A stretch of 64,000 nucleotides of DNA from Achromobacter xylosoxidans A8 (GTDB taxonomy: Bacteria; Pseudomonadota; Gammaproteobacteria; Burkholderiales; Burkholderiaceae_B), in the NCBI RefSeq assembly GCF_000165835.1, contig NC_014640.1:5332001-5396000 (forward strand), in the 5' to 3' direction. Shown one piece after another: positions 9,058 through 19,212 of this stretch (its first letter is position 1; every line of letters begins with the position of its first letter). The notes under the pieces were generated by a model. It did no database searches. It was not told the DNA's origin and was given only the letters and a program-made list of their open reading frames with translations. The translations under genes and the position numbers were made by a program.

Positions 9058-9216
9058 TGCGCGAAGCTCCTAGAGAGTCCAGCCAGTGTGGACGCCCTGT
9101 ATGTCAAAGACTTGACCAATATGTTACGTGACTATGAAGTTTAGTCTGGAGCGAATAAATCAATCCTCCGCCCAAATCGACAAAACTTTACAAATCTATA
9201 CAGCCCTTGAACAAAC

Positions 9217-9246
9217 AAGGCCACCCGTCACGCGCCGGGTGGCCTT
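9217..9246 (-). terminator. Rho-independent terminator of the ftsH-folP-glmM operon
   Basis: The minus strand forms a perfect 10-bp stem (AAGGCCACCC / GGGTGGCCTT) with a 10-nt loop followed by a T-rich tail (TTGTTTGTT) just past the glmM stop codon. Confidence 0.85.
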
Positions 9247-9268
9247 GCTTGGAATCGGGGGCCGGCGT

Positions 9269-10612
9269 TTATCCCAGGCTGGCCGCAAGCTTCTCGGCGC
9301 AGGAGACGGCCAGGGCTTCGTCCTCGGCCTCGACCATCAGGCGCAGCTTCGGCTCGGTGCCCGAGGCGCGGATCAGGATGCGGCCGCGGCCGTCCAGCTC
9401 CGCTTCGACCGCCTTGCGCGCGGCGCTCAGGCCGGCGTGCGTCTTCCAGTCCTGGCCCGGAGTCAACGGCACGTTGATCATCTTCTGCGGATACATGCGC
9501 AGATCGCTCACCCACTCTGCCAGCCCGACCGAATTGCGGCGCAGCGCGGTCAGGACCTGCAGCGCGGCGACGATGCCGTCGCCCGTCGAATGGCAGTCCA
9601 GGCACAGCAGGTGGCCGGAGCTTTCGCCGCCATACAGCCAGCCACGCGCCTGCATTTGCTCCAGCACGTAGCGGTCGCCGACGTTGGCGCGTTCGAAGCC
9701 CACGCCCAGGCGCTGCATTTCGCGCTCAAAGCCGAAGTTGGTCATCAGCGTGCCGACCACGCCGTCCACCTTGCCGCGCTGCATGCGTTCGCGGACGATG
9801 GCATACATGAGTTCGTCGCCGTTATAGATGCGGCCTTCGCCGTCCACCATCTGCAGGCGGTCGGCGTCGCCGTCCAGCGCGATGCCCAGTTGGGCGCCGC
9901 GAGCCTGCACTTCCTTGGCCAGCAACTCAGGGTGCATCGCGCCTACGCCCTTATTGATGTTGAAGCCGTCCGGATTGACGCCGATGGCGTGCACCTCGGC
10001 GCCCAGCTCACGGAACACATGGGGCGCGATGTTGTAGGCGGCGCCGTGGGCGGCGTCCACCACGATCGTCATGCCGTTCAGGTCCAGATCGTTGGGGAAA
10101 GTGCTTTTGCAGAACTCGATGTAGCGGCCCTGCGCGTCGCCCATGCGGCGGGCGCGGCCCAGGGCTTCAGAGGCCACGCAGCCCAGCGGCTCGTCCAGCG
10201 CGGCTTCGATGCTGGCCTCGATCTCGTCGGGCAGCTTCATGCCTTGCGCCGAGAAGAACTTGATGCCGTTGTCCTGGTACGGATTGTGCGAAGCGCTGAT
10301 GACGATGCCCGCCACCAGACGCAGCGCCCGGGTCAGATAGGCCACCGCGGGCGTCGGCACTGGGCCGGCCAGCAGCACGTCGATGCCCGCGGCCGACAGC
10401 CCGGCTTCCAGCGCCGACTCCAGCATGTAGCCGGAAATCCGCGTGTCCTTGCCGATCACGACCTGCGGACGGCTGCCGCCGCGCACGGCGTGCTCGCGCG
10501 CCAGCACGCGGCCGGCCGCGTAGCCCAGGCGCAGGGCGAATTCGGCGTTGATCACCGGACCGCCGACTTCACCGCGGACACCGTCGGTACCGAAATATTT
10601 GCGTCGAATCAT
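9269..10612 (-). CDS. glmM: Phosphoglucosamine mutase GlmM
   Basis: This 447-aa enzyme converts glucosamine-6-phosphate to glucosamine-1-phosphate for UDP-GlcNAc and hence peptidoglycan and LPS. The start [14 protein letters not shown] is the classic GlmM N-terminus and overlaps the folP stop as ATGA (10609-10612), which implies translational coupling. The catalytic phosphoserine loop is [16 protein letters not shown] near residue 100, the metal site is DGDADR near 243, and the sugar/phosphate loops are ESSGH and [11 protein letters not shown]. Longer in-frame starts lie inside folP and are not needed. Confidence 0.97.
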   Translation of the reverse strand: MIRRKYFGTDGVRGEVGGPVINAEFALRLGYAAGRVLAREHAVRGGSRPQVVIGKDTRISGYMLESALEAGLSAAGIDVLLAGPVPTPAVAYLTRALRLVAGIVISASHNPYQDNGIKFFSAQGMKLPDEIEASIEAALDEPLGCVASEALGRARRMGDAQGRYIEFCKSTFPNDLDLNGMTIVVDAAHGAAYNIAPHVFRELGAEVHAIGVNPDGFNINKGVGAMHPELLAKEVQARGAQLGIALDGDADRLQMVDGEGRIYNGDELMYAIVRERMQRGKVDGVVGTLMTNFGFEREMQRLGVGFERANVGDRYVLEQMQARGWLYGGESSGHLLCLDCHSTGDGIVAALQVLTALRRNSVGLAEWVSDLRMYPQKMINVPLTPGQDWKTHAGLSAARKAVEAELDGRGRILIRASGTEPKLRLMVEAEDEALAVSCAEKLAASLG

Positions 10613-11454
10613 GAACTGATTGCTCCTTGTTCTGCCGCGTGCCATACCTTGAGCGCGTCAACCGTGGCCGCCACATCGTGCACACGCACGATGGAAGCGC
10701 CACGCGCCACGCAGGCAAGCGCCGCGGCGATGCTGCCGGGCAACCTGTCGCCCACGGGCCGGCCGGTAGCCTGGCCGATCATGGATTTGCGCGACAGGCC
10801 GATCAGCAATGGATAGCCGGCGCTGCGCAAGCTGGACAGCCGGCGCAGCAGTTGGAAATTCTGGTCGCCCGTCTTGCCGAAGCCGAAGCCCGGGTCCAGC
10901 ACGATGCGGCGAGGATCGATCCAGGCCGCGCGCAGCTTGTGCGCGCGGGCCCCCAGGAAGAGCCCGATTTCACCGATCAGGTCGGAGTATTCGGGTGGGG
11001 CGGCCTGCATGGTGCGGGGCTCGCCCTTCATGTGCATCACGCATAGCCCGCAGCGCGAATGCGCCACCGCCTCGACGGCGCCGGGCTGCCTGAAGCCATA
11101 AATGTCGTTGATCATGTCAGCGCCGGCGTCCAGCACGGCGCGCATGACTTCCGGCTTGAAGGTGTCGATGGACAGGGGCACGCCGCAATCGCGCAGCGCC
11201 TCCATCACCGGCAGCAGCCGGGCCAGTTCGTCGGCCACCGAGACCGGATCCGCCCCGGGGCGCGTGGACTCGCCGCCCAGATCCAGGATCTGGGCGCCTT
11301 CGGCGATCAATTGGCGCGCATGCGCCACTGCGGAATCGGTATCGTCGTGCTGGCCTCCGTCGGAAAACGAATCCGGCGTGACGTTGACGATACCCATGAC
11401 AAGCGGGCGCTCGAGATCAAACTCGAAGCGCCCGCAAAGGAAGTTATTTGCCAT
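10609..11454 (-). CDS. folP: Dihydropteroate synthase FolP
   Basis: This 281-aa enzyme condenses p-aminobenzoate with dihydropterin pyrophosphate in folate synthesis and is the target of sulfonamides. Both family signatures are visible: [14 protein letters not shown] at residues 21-34 and [12 protein letters not shown] near 58. DPGFGFGKT and the C-terminal RVHDVA are also typical. It sits 18 nt after ftsH and overlaps glmM by 4 nt, the widespread ftsH-folP-glmM arrangement. Confidence 0.97.
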   Translation of the reverse strand: MANNFLCGRFEFDLERPLVMGIVNVTPDSFSDGGQHDDTDSAVAHARQLIAEGAQILDLGGESTRPGADPVSVADELARLLPVMEALRDCGVPLSIDTFKPEVMRAVLDAGADMINDIYGFRQPGAVEAVAHSRCGLCVMHMKGEPRTMQAAPPEYSDLIGEIGLFLGARAHKLRAAWIDPRRIVLDPGFGFGKTGDQNFQLLRRLSSLRSAGYPLLIGLSRKSMIGQATGRPVGDRLPGSIAAALACVARGASIVRVHDVAATVDALKVWHAAEQGAISS

Positions 11455-11472
11455 AACTCAGGATGAGCAGCC

Positions 11473-13359
11473 TCAGACAGCGGCAGCCGTATTGCCACCT
11501 GCCGCCAGGCCCGTGGGCGGCGTGTCGGACGTATCCGACGGGCCCTGAGGCGTCTTCGGGGGACGCGGGGGGCGGCCCTCGATGATGTCGTTGATCTGGT
11601 CCGCGTCGATGGTTTCCCATTCGAGCAGCGCCGAGGTCATCACTTCGACCTTGTCGCGGTTGTCTTCCAGGATCTTGCGCGCAACGCTGTACTGCTCGTC
11701 GATGATGCGGCGGATCTCGGTGTCCACCTTCTGCATGGTGGCTTCCGACATGTGCGTGGTCTTGGTGACGCTGCGGCCCAGGAACACTTCGCCTTCGTTC
11801 TCGGCGTAGACCATGGGACCCAGTTCGTCGGTCATGCCGTAGCGCGTGACGATGTCGCGGGCGATGGCGGTGGCGCGTTCGAAGTCGTTCGAGGCGCCCG
11901 TCGTCATCTGGTCCATGAAGATTTCTTCGGCGATGCGGCCACCGAACAGCACGGCGATGGTGGACAGCAGGCGGCCCTTGTCCATGCTGTAGCGGTCGGT
12001 CTCAGGCAGCTGCATGGTCACGCCCAGCGCACGGCCGCGCGGGATGATGGTGACCTTGTGGACCGGGTCGGTCTTGGGCAGCAGGCGGGCGACGATCGCG
12101 TGGCCGGACTCGTGGTACGCGGTGTTCTTGCGCTCTTCTTCGGGCATCACGATGGAGCGGCGTTCCGCACCCATGATGATCTTGTCCTTGGCCTTTTCGA
12201 AATCGGACATGTCGACCGTGCGGCCATTGCGGCGGGCGGCGAACAGCGCGGCTTCGTTGACCAGGTTGGCCAGATCGGCGCCGGAGAAGCCCGGGGTGCC
12301 GCGCGCCAGGACGGTCGCGTCGACGTTGGGCGACAGCGGGACCTTGCGCATGTGGACCTTCAGGATCTGCTCGCGGCCGCGGATATCGGGCAGCGGCACC
12401 ACGACCTGACGGTCGAAGCGGCCCGGACGCAGCAGCGCGGGATCCAGCACGTCGGGACGGTTGGTCGCGGCGATGACGATGACGCCCTGGCCGGACTCGA
12501 AGCCGTCCATTTCCACCAGCATCTGGTTCAGCGTCTGTTCGCGTTCATCGTTGCCGCCGCCCAGGCCGGCGCCACGCTGGCGGCCAACCGCATCGATTTC
12601 GTCGATGAAGATGATGCAGGGAGCATGCTTCTTGGCGTTTTCGAACATGTCGCGCACGCGGGCAGCGCCCACGCCGACGAACATTTCAACGAAGTCGGAA
12701 CCCGAGATGCTGAAGAACGGCACCTTGGCTTCGCCCGCGATGGCCTTGGCCAGCAGCGTCTTGCCGGTACCCGGCGAGCCGACCATCAGCACGCCGCGCG
12801 GAATGCGGCCGCCCAGCTTCTGGAACTTGCTGGGGTCGCGCAGGAAATCGACCAGCTCCTGGACGTCTTCCTTGGCTTCGTCGCAGCCGGCGACGTCGGC
12901 AAAGGTGATCTGGTTGGTGTTCTCGTCGAGCATGCGGGCGCGCGATTTACCGAAGCTGAATGCTCCGCCCTTGCCGCCGCCCTGCATCTGGCGCATGAAG
13001 AAGACCCAGACGCCGATCAGCAACAGCATGGGGAACCACGACACGAAGATGCTCATCAGCAGCGATTGCTCTTCGCGCGGCTTGCCCGAAACCTGGACGC
13101 CGTACTTCAGCAGATCGGAGACCATCCAGAGGTCGCCCGGCGAAGTCAGCGTGTAGGCACGGCCTGCGTCAGGGGTGACGTACAGCACGTCGCCCTGGAC
13201 GTCGACCTTGCGGATACGTCCCGCCTTGGCGTCGTCCATGAACTGCGTGTAAGTCACGCCGTCCTGGGTCTGAGCGCGTCCGTCGAACTGTTTGAAGACG
13301 GTGAACAGCACGAGGGCTATCACCATCCAGACAGCGACTTTCGAAAATGAATTATTCAA
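11473..13359 (-). CDS. ftsH: Membrane AAA+ zinc metalloprotease FtsH
   Basis: This 628-aa ATP-dependent protease degrades membrane proteins and short-lived regulators. I chose the TTG at 13359 ([12 protein letters not shown]) because AGGAGATCGACC precedes it and it matches the usual FtsH N-terminus. An upstream ATG at 13419 would add 20 unrelated residues. Two membrane segments flank a periplasmic domain (about residues 7-27 and 100-120). The AAA module shows Walker [11 protein letters not shown] and the SRH region. The zinc site is HESGH (about residue 417) with a downstream acidic ligand region. The C-terminal tail is Pro/Gly-rich. Confidence 0.96.
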   Translation of the reverse strand: MNNSFSKVAVWMVIALVLFTVFKQFDGRAQTQDGVTYTQFMDDAKAGRIRKVDVQGDVLYVTPDAGRAYTLTSPGDLWMVSDLLKYGVQVSGKPREEQSLLMSIFVSWFPMLLLIGVWVFFMRQMQGGGKGGAFSFGKSRARMLDENTNQITFADVAGCDEAKEDVQELVDFLRDPSKFQKLGGRIPRGVLMVGSPGTGKTLLAKAIAGEAKVPFFSISGSDFVEMFVGVGAARVRDMFENAKKHAPCIIFIDEIDAVGRQRGAGLGGGNDEREQTLNQMLVEMDGFESGQGVIVIAATNRPDVLDPALLRPGRFDRQVVVPLPDIRGREQILKVHMRKVPLSPNVDATVLARGTPGFSGADLANLVNEAALFAARRNGRTVDMSDFEKAKDKIIMGAERRSIVMPEEERKNTAYHESGHAIVARLLPKTDPVHKVTIIPRGRALGVTMQLPETDRYSMDKGRLLSTIAVLFGGRIAEEIFMDQMTTGASNDFERATAIARDIVTRYGMTDELGPMVYAENEGEVFLGRSVTKTTHMSEATMQKVDTEIRRIIDEQYSVARKILEDNRDKVEVMTSALLEWETIDADQINDIIEGRPPRPPKTPQGPSDTSDTPPTGLAAGGNTAAAV

Positions 13360-13573
13360 GGTCGATCTCCTGCTTTCGATTCCGACCGGCGACCGCGCAC
13401 CCGCATATGGCACAGTCACAAGTATGTCAATAGCTCATTCTACCCTGTCAGACCAGATTGCGTCCCGGGATGGCTGAGCCCCTTTAAGTTTTGTCTGATT
13501 CGCGAATTTTCTGGTCGTTGTCCCGGCAGGCTGTGAGTTTTTCGGACTTGGGGCGATGCGCCCCGAATCCGGG

Positions 13574-14206
13574 CTACTTCAGATCGCGCGCAACCAGAAA
13601 GGTTTCGGAGGATTTGTCCCGCGATGCCTTCGGCTTGCGTTCGACCACCCGCTTGAAGCGCTGCTTGAAGGACTCCACGATCTGCGAAAAGCCGCTGCCG
13701 TGGAAAGCCTTGACGATCAGCACTCCGTTGGGCTTCAGGTGGGCGCAGGAGAATTCCATCGCCAACTCGCACACATGCTGGATGCGCGCGGAATCGGCAA
13801 TACCCACCCCTGACAAGTTGGGGGCCATGTCGGAAATAACAAGATCCACCGCGCGCGATCCGACCATGTCTTCCAATTGTTTCAGAACTTCATCATCGCG
13901 GAAGTCGCCCTGGATGAATTCCACGCCCGCCACGGGCTCCATGGGCAGCAGGTCGAGCGCAATGATGCGGCCGTCCACGACCCCACCCGGCCCCGCCAGG
14001 CGCTCGCGCGCCACTTGGGACCAGCTGCCGGGCGCCGAGCCCAGATCGACCACCAGGTCGCCCCGGCGCATCAGCTTTTCGGTATCCAGGATCTCGATCA
14101 GCTTGAAGGCGGCGCGGGCCCTGTAGCCCTTCTGTTGCGCCAGCTTCACATAGGGATCGTTGATGTGCTGGTGAATCCAGTCTTTGGAGAATTTATTCTT
14201 GGCCAT
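13574..14206 (-). CDS. rlmE: 23S rRNA (uridine-2552-2'-O)-methyltransferase RlmE (FtsJ/RrmJ)
   Basis: This 210-aa SAM-dependent enzyme methylates U2552 of 23S rRNA during late 50S assembly. The SAM motif [15 protein letters not shown] is at about residue 50, [12 protein letters not shown] supplies the catalytic Asp, and [12 protein letters not shown] the catalytic Lys. The N-terminal [15 protein letters not shown] is characteristic. It is divergent from yhbY, with only 18 nt between start codons, and is followed 214 nt later by ftsH. Confidence 0.97.
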   Translation of the reverse strand: MAKNKFSKDWIHQHINDPYVKLAQQKGYRARAAFKLIEILDTEKLMRRGDLVVDLGSAPGSWSQVARERLAGPGGVVDGRIIALDLLPMEPVAGVEFIQGDFRDDEVLKQLEDMVGSRAVDLVISDMAPNLSGVGIADSARIQHVCELAMEFSCAHLKPNGVLIVKAFHGSGFSQIVESFKQRFKRVVERKPKASRDKSSETFLVARDLK

Positions 14207-14224
14207 TACCGTACAATTCCACGC

Positions 14225-14824
14225 ATGCCTATATTAGAACTTACCTCTCGTGAGCGCAGCGACCTTCGGTCCGCCGCTCACCCTCTGCGCCCCGTCGTCC
14301 TGATTGGCGACAATGGCCTGACCGAAGCCGTGCTCAAGGAAATCGACCTGGCACTGACTTCGCATGGCCTCATCAAGGTGCGCGCCGGCGGTGATGACCG
14401 CGAGGCCCGCGACGCAATGCTGTCGACCATCTGCGACACGCTTTCCTGCGCTCCCGTGCACCACCTGGGCAAGACGCTGATCCTGTTCCGCCCGCTGGCC
14501 GGCAATATCAAGCCCGCCGCGCTGGCCGCCATGGAACCCGAGCGCCCCGCCAAGCGCCGCGCCTCCGAGCCGCATACGCCCAAGAAGCTGGCCGCCGAAG
14601 GCAAGACCCTGGCCAAGCGCCCTCGCCGCAGCGAATCCGAAGAGCCCAAGCCGAAGACGCGCTTCGTGCCCCAGGACCAGCTCAACAAGAACGGCAAGCC
14701 CATGCGTCCCGGCACCAAAAAGACCACTGCCAGCGGTCACGGCATTCCCCGCCGCGGCGGCAGCGCGCTCAGCCTGCGGGCCGGGGCACGCAGCGGCACC
14801 AGCCGCAAGTCGTCGAAAAGGTAA
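14225..14824 (+). CDS. yhbY: Ribosome-assembly RNA-binding protein YhbY (CRM domain) with long basic tail
   Basis: This 199-aa protein has a CRM RNA-binding domain in roughly its first 95 residues ([18 protein letters not shown], the [13 protein letters not shown] segment and LIKVRAGG), matching E. coli YhbY, which binds pre-50S particles. The ATG at 14225 gives the canonical [11 protein letters not shown] start. Residues from about 100 on form a Lys/Arg/Pro-rich low-complexity extension ending in SRKSSKR, not present in the short enterobacterial form. Pairing with rlmE, another 50S maturation factor, is conserved. Confidence 0.93.
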   Translation: MPILELTSRERSDLRSAAHPLRPVVLIGDNGLTEAVLKEIDLALTSHGLIKVRAGGDDREARDAMLSTICDTLSCAPVHHLGKTLILFRPLAGNIKPAALAAMEPERPAKRRASEPHTPKKLAAEGKTLAKRPRRSESEEPKPKTRFVPQDQLNKNGKPMRPGTKKTTASGHGIPRRGGSALSLRAGARSGTSRKSSKR

Positions 14825-14954
14825 GCGCCGGGCACAAAAACGGGCGCTTTACGCGCCCGGTCCACCATAGCGATCCGCATTAAACCGCGGAATTCAGTCG
14901 AACGCACGGTTCGAACCATGGTGTTTTGACAACATCCAGCTTACTACATTGGCG

Positions 14955-15431
14955 TCAGATGTAACGGACGCCCAGGACTTCATACTCGCGAACGCCAGCC
15001 GGGGCCACGACCTCGACCACGTCGCCTTCGCTCTTGCCGATCAACGCGCGCGCCACCGGGCTCGACACGGAAATCAGGTTCGACTTGATGTCGGCTTCAA
15101 CGTCGCCGACGATCTGGTACGTCACGCGATCGCCCGAATCCAGGTCCTCGATGTCGACGGTGGCGCCAAACACGGCGCGGCCTTCGGCCTCAAGGGCGGT
15201 CGGGTCGATCAGATGGGCATTGGAAAGCGTGCCTTCAAGCTCGGCAATCCGGCCCTCGATAAAGCCTTGGCGCTCGCGAGCTGCGTCATATTCGGCATTT
15301 TCCGACAGATCACCCTGCGCACGCGCTTCAGCGATCGCGTTGATAACGGCAGGACGTTCCACGGTTTTCAGCCGCTGGAGCTCTTCTTGCAAGCGCTCGG
15401 CCCCGCGCACGGTCAAAGGAATGGCAGACAT
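14955..15431 (-). CDS. greA: Transcript cleavage factor GreA
   Basis: This 158-aa factor rescues backtracked RNA polymerase by stimulating cleavage of the nascent RNA. The N-terminal coiled coil carries the catalytic tip [13 protein letters not shown] (about residues 41-53), and the C-terminal FKBP-like domain follows. The ATG at 15431 gives the normal length, and a GGGAAACG ribosome site precedes it. The leader from a candidate promoter at 15594-15622 contains two terminator-like hairpins, suggesting attenuation as known for E. coli greA. Confidence 0.97.
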   Translation of the reverse strand: MSAIPLTVRGAERLQEELQRLKTVERPAVINAIAEARAQGDLSENAEYDAARERQGFIEGRIAELEGTLSNAHLIDPTALEAEGRAVFGATVDIEDLDSGDRVTYQIVGDVEADIKSNLISVSSPVARALIGKSEGDVVEVVAPAGVREYEVLGVRYI

Positions 15432-15455
15432 GTCGTTTCCCAAACAAAAGTAGAA

Positions 15456-15475
15456 AACGCCCCGGACGGAGCGTT
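15456..15475 (-). terminator. Terminator-like hairpin in the greA leader, proximal
   Basis: The minus strand folds AACGCTCC / GGGGCGTT (8 bp with one G-U pair, 4-nt loop), followed by a pyrimidine-rich TTCTACTTTTGTTT tract. It ends 24 nt before the greA start codon. It may attenuate greA or influence initiation. Confidence 0.5.
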
Positions 15476-15548
15476 CTCGGTGAAGGTCGTAATCCTGGCG
15501 CGCGCCGTCGATCGGGGTATCGACATTGACGAGCGGCGCGGACGACCA

Positions 15549-15580
15549 AAACAAAACCCCGGCTCGGGTCGGAACCGGGG
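15549..15580 (-). terminator. Strong terminator-like hairpin near the greA promoter
   Basis: The minus strand folds CCCCGGTTC / GAGCCGGGG (9 bp with one G-U pair, 6-nt loop), followed directly by TTTTGTTTT. It lies only a few nucleotides past the predicted greA transcription start. No minus-strand gene upstream needs terminating, because the next gene in that direction is transcribed the other way. Confidence 0.65.
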
Positions 15581-15593
15581 CAATCAAGGTCAT

Positions 15594-15622
15594 ATTGTGG
15601 TCAAAGTCCACGGGAATTGCAA
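15594..15622 (-). promoter_or_regulatory. Candidate greA promoter
   Basis: TTGCAA (15617-15622) and CACAAT (15594-15599), each matching 4 of 6 consensus positions, are spaced by 17 nt on the minus strand. They would start transcription near 15587, giving a leader of about 156 nt for greA. Confidence 0.4.
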
Positions 15623-16091
15623 GCCGCCGGAGAAAACGCCGTTTTCGCCGCATTTCGCCGCTGTAACCCGCTAAAACCCGTCATTTCTTTCAGGTTCTCC
15701 CAATTTCTCCGAAAACCGGGCAGCACGTACTGACAGCCGTGCATCCGTGGCGCATATGTTGCGTAAAAACTACTTTTCAATAGTTTTTTTACAACGCAGT
15801 CGAAATACAACTCCCAAAAACGCCAGGAAAACGGGTCTAAGGCAGTATAAAACAACAATTTGTGTCATTAATAACAATTAAATACATATTGCATTAAGAG
15901 AACTATTGTCTGCCCAGGCCCTGGCAGACCCCGAGCACAAGCCAGGCGCAAGAGTCTTATTTTTGCGGGTGTTTGCAGTGGTGGCGGACGCATCGCAGCC
16001 ATCCGGCGCGACGTTCGCCGTTCCGCCAGGCGGCGGGCGGCCGGGGCCGTTCCCGCACGCGGCGGATCGCGTTCAAGAACGAGGAGCTCTC
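15623..16091. other. AT-rich intergenic region upstream of the chemoreceptor gene
   Basis: No gene is supported in this stretch. It is clearly less GC-rich than its surroundings, especially 15760-15910, and contains an imperfect inverted repeat at 15760-15798 (TGCGTAAAAACTA pairing with TAGTTTTTTTACAACGCA). The final 185 nt before the chemoreceptor ATG return to high GC. The AT-rich part probably holds the chemoreceptor promoter, but no single hexamer pair stands out. Confidence 0.45.
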
Positions 16092-17711
16092 ATGCTGGAA
16101 AAACTGAAAGTCCGTACTGGAATGCTGCTGGTTCTGGGCTGCTTTGTGGTCGCCCTGACGCTGGCTTGCGGCTTGAGCTGGATGAATGCCGAGAAAAGCG
16201 TGACCGAGATCAAGGACCTGAACAATGTCGCGGTCCATCAGGTCGACCCGCTCTACGAAGCCAACGCCGCCCTGCTGCGCGCGCGGCTGGCGCTCGGTGC
16301 AGGCATGGCTGCCATGCAGGCCGGCGGCATGGACCAGGCCGGGCTGGCTGGCGAGGAAGCCGCCAACCATCTGAAGCAGGCGCGCGAGCGTTTCGCCCGC
16401 TACATGGCCGTACCCAAGAGCCCGCGCGGTGAGCAACTGGCCCAGACGCTGCAGGGGCGATTCACCGAATACGCCGCCATCCTGGACACGCTGGAGTCCA
16501 ACATCAAGGCACGCTCGCCAGCCAAGTACCGTCAGGACGAGGGGCGGCTGCCCCAGGCCGACGCCTACTTCATGAAAGACATGCAAGCCTTCCTGGGCCG
16601 GGTCCAGGAGCGTAGCGACGGCGTGCTGGCGAGCTCCGAGCAGACCTACGCCACCGCACGGATCTCAGCGGTCGCGCTGATATCGGTTGCCCTGCTCCTG
16701 ACCGCGCTGTGCTGGACCTTCATCCGGCGCGCCGTGCTCCGTCCGCTGCAGGAGGCCGGCCGGCACTTCGATCGCATCGCGGCCGGCGACCTGACGAACC
16801 GCGTGGAGACCCGCTCCAACAATGAGATCGGCGTCCTGTTCGCCTCGCTCAAACGCATGCAGGAAGGCTTGACCCGCACCGTAACGTCGGTCCGACAGGG
16901 AGTAGACGAGATCAACGTGGGCGCGGCTGAAATCGCGGCCGGCAACGCCAACCTGTCAGTGCGCACCGAAGAGCAAGCCGCGGCGCTAGAGGAAACGGCT
17001 TCGACCATGGAAGAGCTGGCGGTCACCGTCAAGCAGAACGCGGAGAACGCCGCCCAGGCCAATCAGTTGGCCGCGGTCAGCATGGACGTGGCGCAACGCG
17101 GCGGCCAGAACGTGGAGCAGGTAGTGGCCACCATGCACGGCATCTCGGACAGCTCGCGGCGGATCTCGGACATCGTATCGGTGATCGACGGCATCGCTTT
17201 CCAGACCAATATCCTCGCGCTGAACGCCGCAGTCGAGGCCGCGCGCGCCGGCGAACAGGGCAAGGGCTTTGCCGTGGTAGCGGGCGAAGTCCGTACGCTG
17301 GCCCAACGCGCCGCACAAGCCGCCAAGGAGATCAAGACGCTGATCGAGGCCTCGGTGGACACCGTCGCCGCCGGATCGGCCCAGGTCGCTGCCACCGGGC
17401 AAACCATGCAGGAAATCGTGGATTCGGTGCAAAGGGTGGCCGCGATCATGGCTGAAATTTCAGCAGCGTCGGCCCAGCAGGCCGGCGGCATCGACCAGGT
17501 CAGCCTGGCGATCACGCAGATGGACGAGGTCACGCAGCAGAATGCCGCGCTGGTCGAGGAAGCCTCCGCCGCAGCGGCCGCGATGGAGGAACAGGCGCGG
17601 CGCCTGGCGGAGGCAACCTCCGTATTCAAGACGCAATCGGGACAGGTGATCGAGGCGGCGCCGGTGGCGCTAACCGGCACGGGCGCCGCCTCGCGGCTGT
17701 CGCGCACCTAG
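16092..17711 (+). CDS. Methyl-accepting chemotaxis protein
   Basis: This 539-aa inner-membrane chemoreceptor passes periplasmic signals to CheA/CheW. The ATG at 16092 follows GAGGAGCTCTC and starts a short basic tail before TM1 (about residues 11-30). A roughly 155-residue four-helix-type ligand domain follows, then TM2 near 188-210, a HAMP domain (RPLQEAGRHFDRIAAGDL) and the long signalling coiled coil with the conserved hairpin tip (DGIAFQTNILALNAAVEAARAGEQ region). The C-terminus ends SRLSRT without a CheR-binding pentapeptide, so it probably depends on other receptors for adaptation. The ligand is unknown. Confidence 0.95.
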   Translation: MLEKLKVRTGMLLVLGCFVVALTLACGLSWMNAEKSVTEIKDLNNVAVHQVDPLYEANAALLRARLALGAGMAAMQAGGMDQAGLAGEEAANHLKQARERFARYMAVPKSPRGEQLAQTLQGRFTEYAAILDTLESNIKARSPAKYRQDEGRLPQADAYFMKDMQAFLGRVQERSDGVLASSEQTYATARISAVALISVALLLTALCWTFIRRAVLRPLQEAGRHFDRIAAGDLTNRVETRSNNEIGVLFASLKRMQEGLTRTVTSVRQGVDEINVGAAEIAAGNANLSVRTEEQAAALEETASTMEELAVTVKQNAENAAQANQLAAVSMDVAQRGGQNVEQVVATMHGISDSSRRISDIVSVIDGIAFQTNILALNAAVEAARAGEQGKGFAVVAGEVRTLAQRAAQAAKEIKTLIEASVDTVAAGSAQVAATGQTMQEIVDSVQRVAAIMAEISAASAQQAGGIDQVSLAITQMDEVTQQNAALVEEASAAAAAMEEQARRLAEATSVFKTQSGQVIEAAPVALTGTGAASRLSRT

Positions 17712-17763
17712 GCGCGCCAGCCGGCCATGCGCGTGACGCCAGGTCCGCGCATGGCCGCGCCGC

Positions 17764-19074
17764 TTACTTCCTGCGGCGCAGCAGGGCGTACAGGATGATG
17801 GCGCCGAAGGTGGCGGTGCCGATGCCGCCCAGCGTGAAATTGCCCAGCTTGACCGTGAAGTCGCCCGCGCCCAGCACCAGCGTGACCGCGGCCACAATCA
17901 GGTTGCGGTTGTCGCTGAAGTCCACCTGGTTGACCACCCAGATGCGGGCGCCGGCGATGGCGATCAGACCGAACACCACCACCGACATGCCGCCCAGCAC
18001 GGGCGCGGGGATCATCTGGATCAGCGCGCCGAACTTGGGCGAGAAGCCCAGCACGATGGCGATCAGGGCCGCCACCACGAACACCAGCGTCGAGTAGATA
18101 CGTGTGACTGCCATCACGCCGATGTTCTCGGCATAGGTGGTGACGCCCGTGCCGCCCACCGCGCCGGACACCATGGTGGCGACCCCGTCGCCGACGAAGG
18201 CGCGGCCCAGGTAGCGGTCCAGGTCCTGGCCGGTCATGGCGCTGACCGCCTTCACGTGGCCCAGGTTCTCGGCCACCAGGATGATGGCGACGGGCACGAT
18301 CAGGCCCATGGCCTCGGCCTTGAACACCGGCGCGGCGAAGTGCGGCAGGCCGAACCAGGCCGCGGCGGCCACGCCGGAGAAATCGATGGGCTTGCCCAGG
18401 CCCATGCCGTTGGCGAGGATGCCGTACAACACGCAGGCCAGGATCATGCCGACCAGGATCAGCAGGCGCTGCACCATGCCCTTGGTGAACACGGCGATGC
18501 CGCCCACGCAAAGGATGGTCACCATGGACATCACGCTGTCAAAGCCCGACGCGCCCATCGCGCCCTTGGCGGCGATAGGGGCCAGGTTCAGGCCGATGAC
18601 CGCGACCACCGCGCCCGTGACCACGGGCGGCATCAGGGTGTCGATCCAGTTCGCGCCGCCCCCGGCCCTCGCGTTGACGAACCAGACGATCAGGCCGATC
18701 AGCGTGTAGGCCAGGCCGCAGGCGATGATGGCGCCCAGGGCCACGCCGATATTGGCGTTGGCGCCGCCGCCGGCATAGCCGGTCACCGCGATCACGCCGC
18801 CGATGAAGGCGAAGCTGGAGCCCAGGTAGCTGGGAACGCGGCCGCCGACGAACAGGAAGAAGATCAGGGTGCCGATCCCTGACATCAGGATGGCGACGTT
18901 CGGGTCAAAACCCATCAGCAGCGGCGCCAGCACGGTGGAGCCGAACATGGCGACCACGTGCTGCGCGCCCATGGCCACGTTCTTGGGCCAGGACAGTCTT
19001 TCATCGGGCGCGATGATGACGCCGGGTTCGGAGTCGTCCGCCAGGCGCCAGCGTGGAAAGTAGGAATTGGACAT
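17764..19074 (-). CDS. Uracil/xanthine permease family transporter (NCS2, UraA-like)
   Basis: This 436-aa membrane protein belongs to the nucleobase:cation symporter-2 family. The N-terminal AMGAQHVVAMFGSTVLAPLL segment and the substrate-loop motifs VVAENLGHVKAVS and GAVGGTGVTTYAENIGVM are as in UraA and RutG. About 12-14 hydrophobic segments are present. The ATG at 19074 gives the usual MSNSYFPRW-type start; a longer start adds an unlikely 27 residues. Uracil is the most probable substrate. It is monocistronic. Confidence 0.88.
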   Translation of the reverse strand: MSNSYFPRWRLADDSEPGVIIAPDERLSWPKNVAMGAQHVVAMFGSTVLAPLLMGFDPNVAILMSGIGTLIFFLFVGGRVPSYLGSSFAFIGGVIAVTGYAGGGANANIGVALGAIIACGLAYTLIGLIVWFVNARAGGGANWIDTLMPPVVTGAVVAVIGLNLAPIAAKGAMGASGFDSVMSMVTILCVGGIAVFTKGMVQRLLILVGMILACVLYGILANGMGLGKPIDFSGVAAAAWFGLPHFAAPVFKAEAMGLIVPVAIILVAENLGHVKAVSAMTGQDLDRYLGRAFVGDGVATMVSGAVGGTGVTTYAENIGVMAVTRIYSTLVFVVAALIAIVLGFSPKFGALIQMIPAPVLGGMSVVVFGLIAIAGARIWVVNQVDFSDNRNLIVAAVTLVLGAGDFTVKLGNFTLGGIGTATFGAIILYALLRRRK

Positions 19075-19212
19075 GGATATCCCAAAGTAGGTGTTGGGTG
19101 TGAGCGGGCGCCAGTGTAAAGGGGGCCGCAAACGGGCGGCAATGCTTAAGTTCACCGTCAGAATGCCGTACTAGTGAAAACCCCGAAATCCTCATAGGCG
19201 GCAGGAGCAATC

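Noticed and set aside
9058..9130. Possible Pho box before olsB (TTGACAT preceded by TGGTCAA)
   Set aside because: The half-sites match only 5 and 4 of 7 positions and no acceptable -10 follows at 10 nt.
14830..14919. Short minus-strand frame between yhbY and greA
   Set aside because: It overlaps the yhbY end, has no ribosome site and no recognisable protein features.
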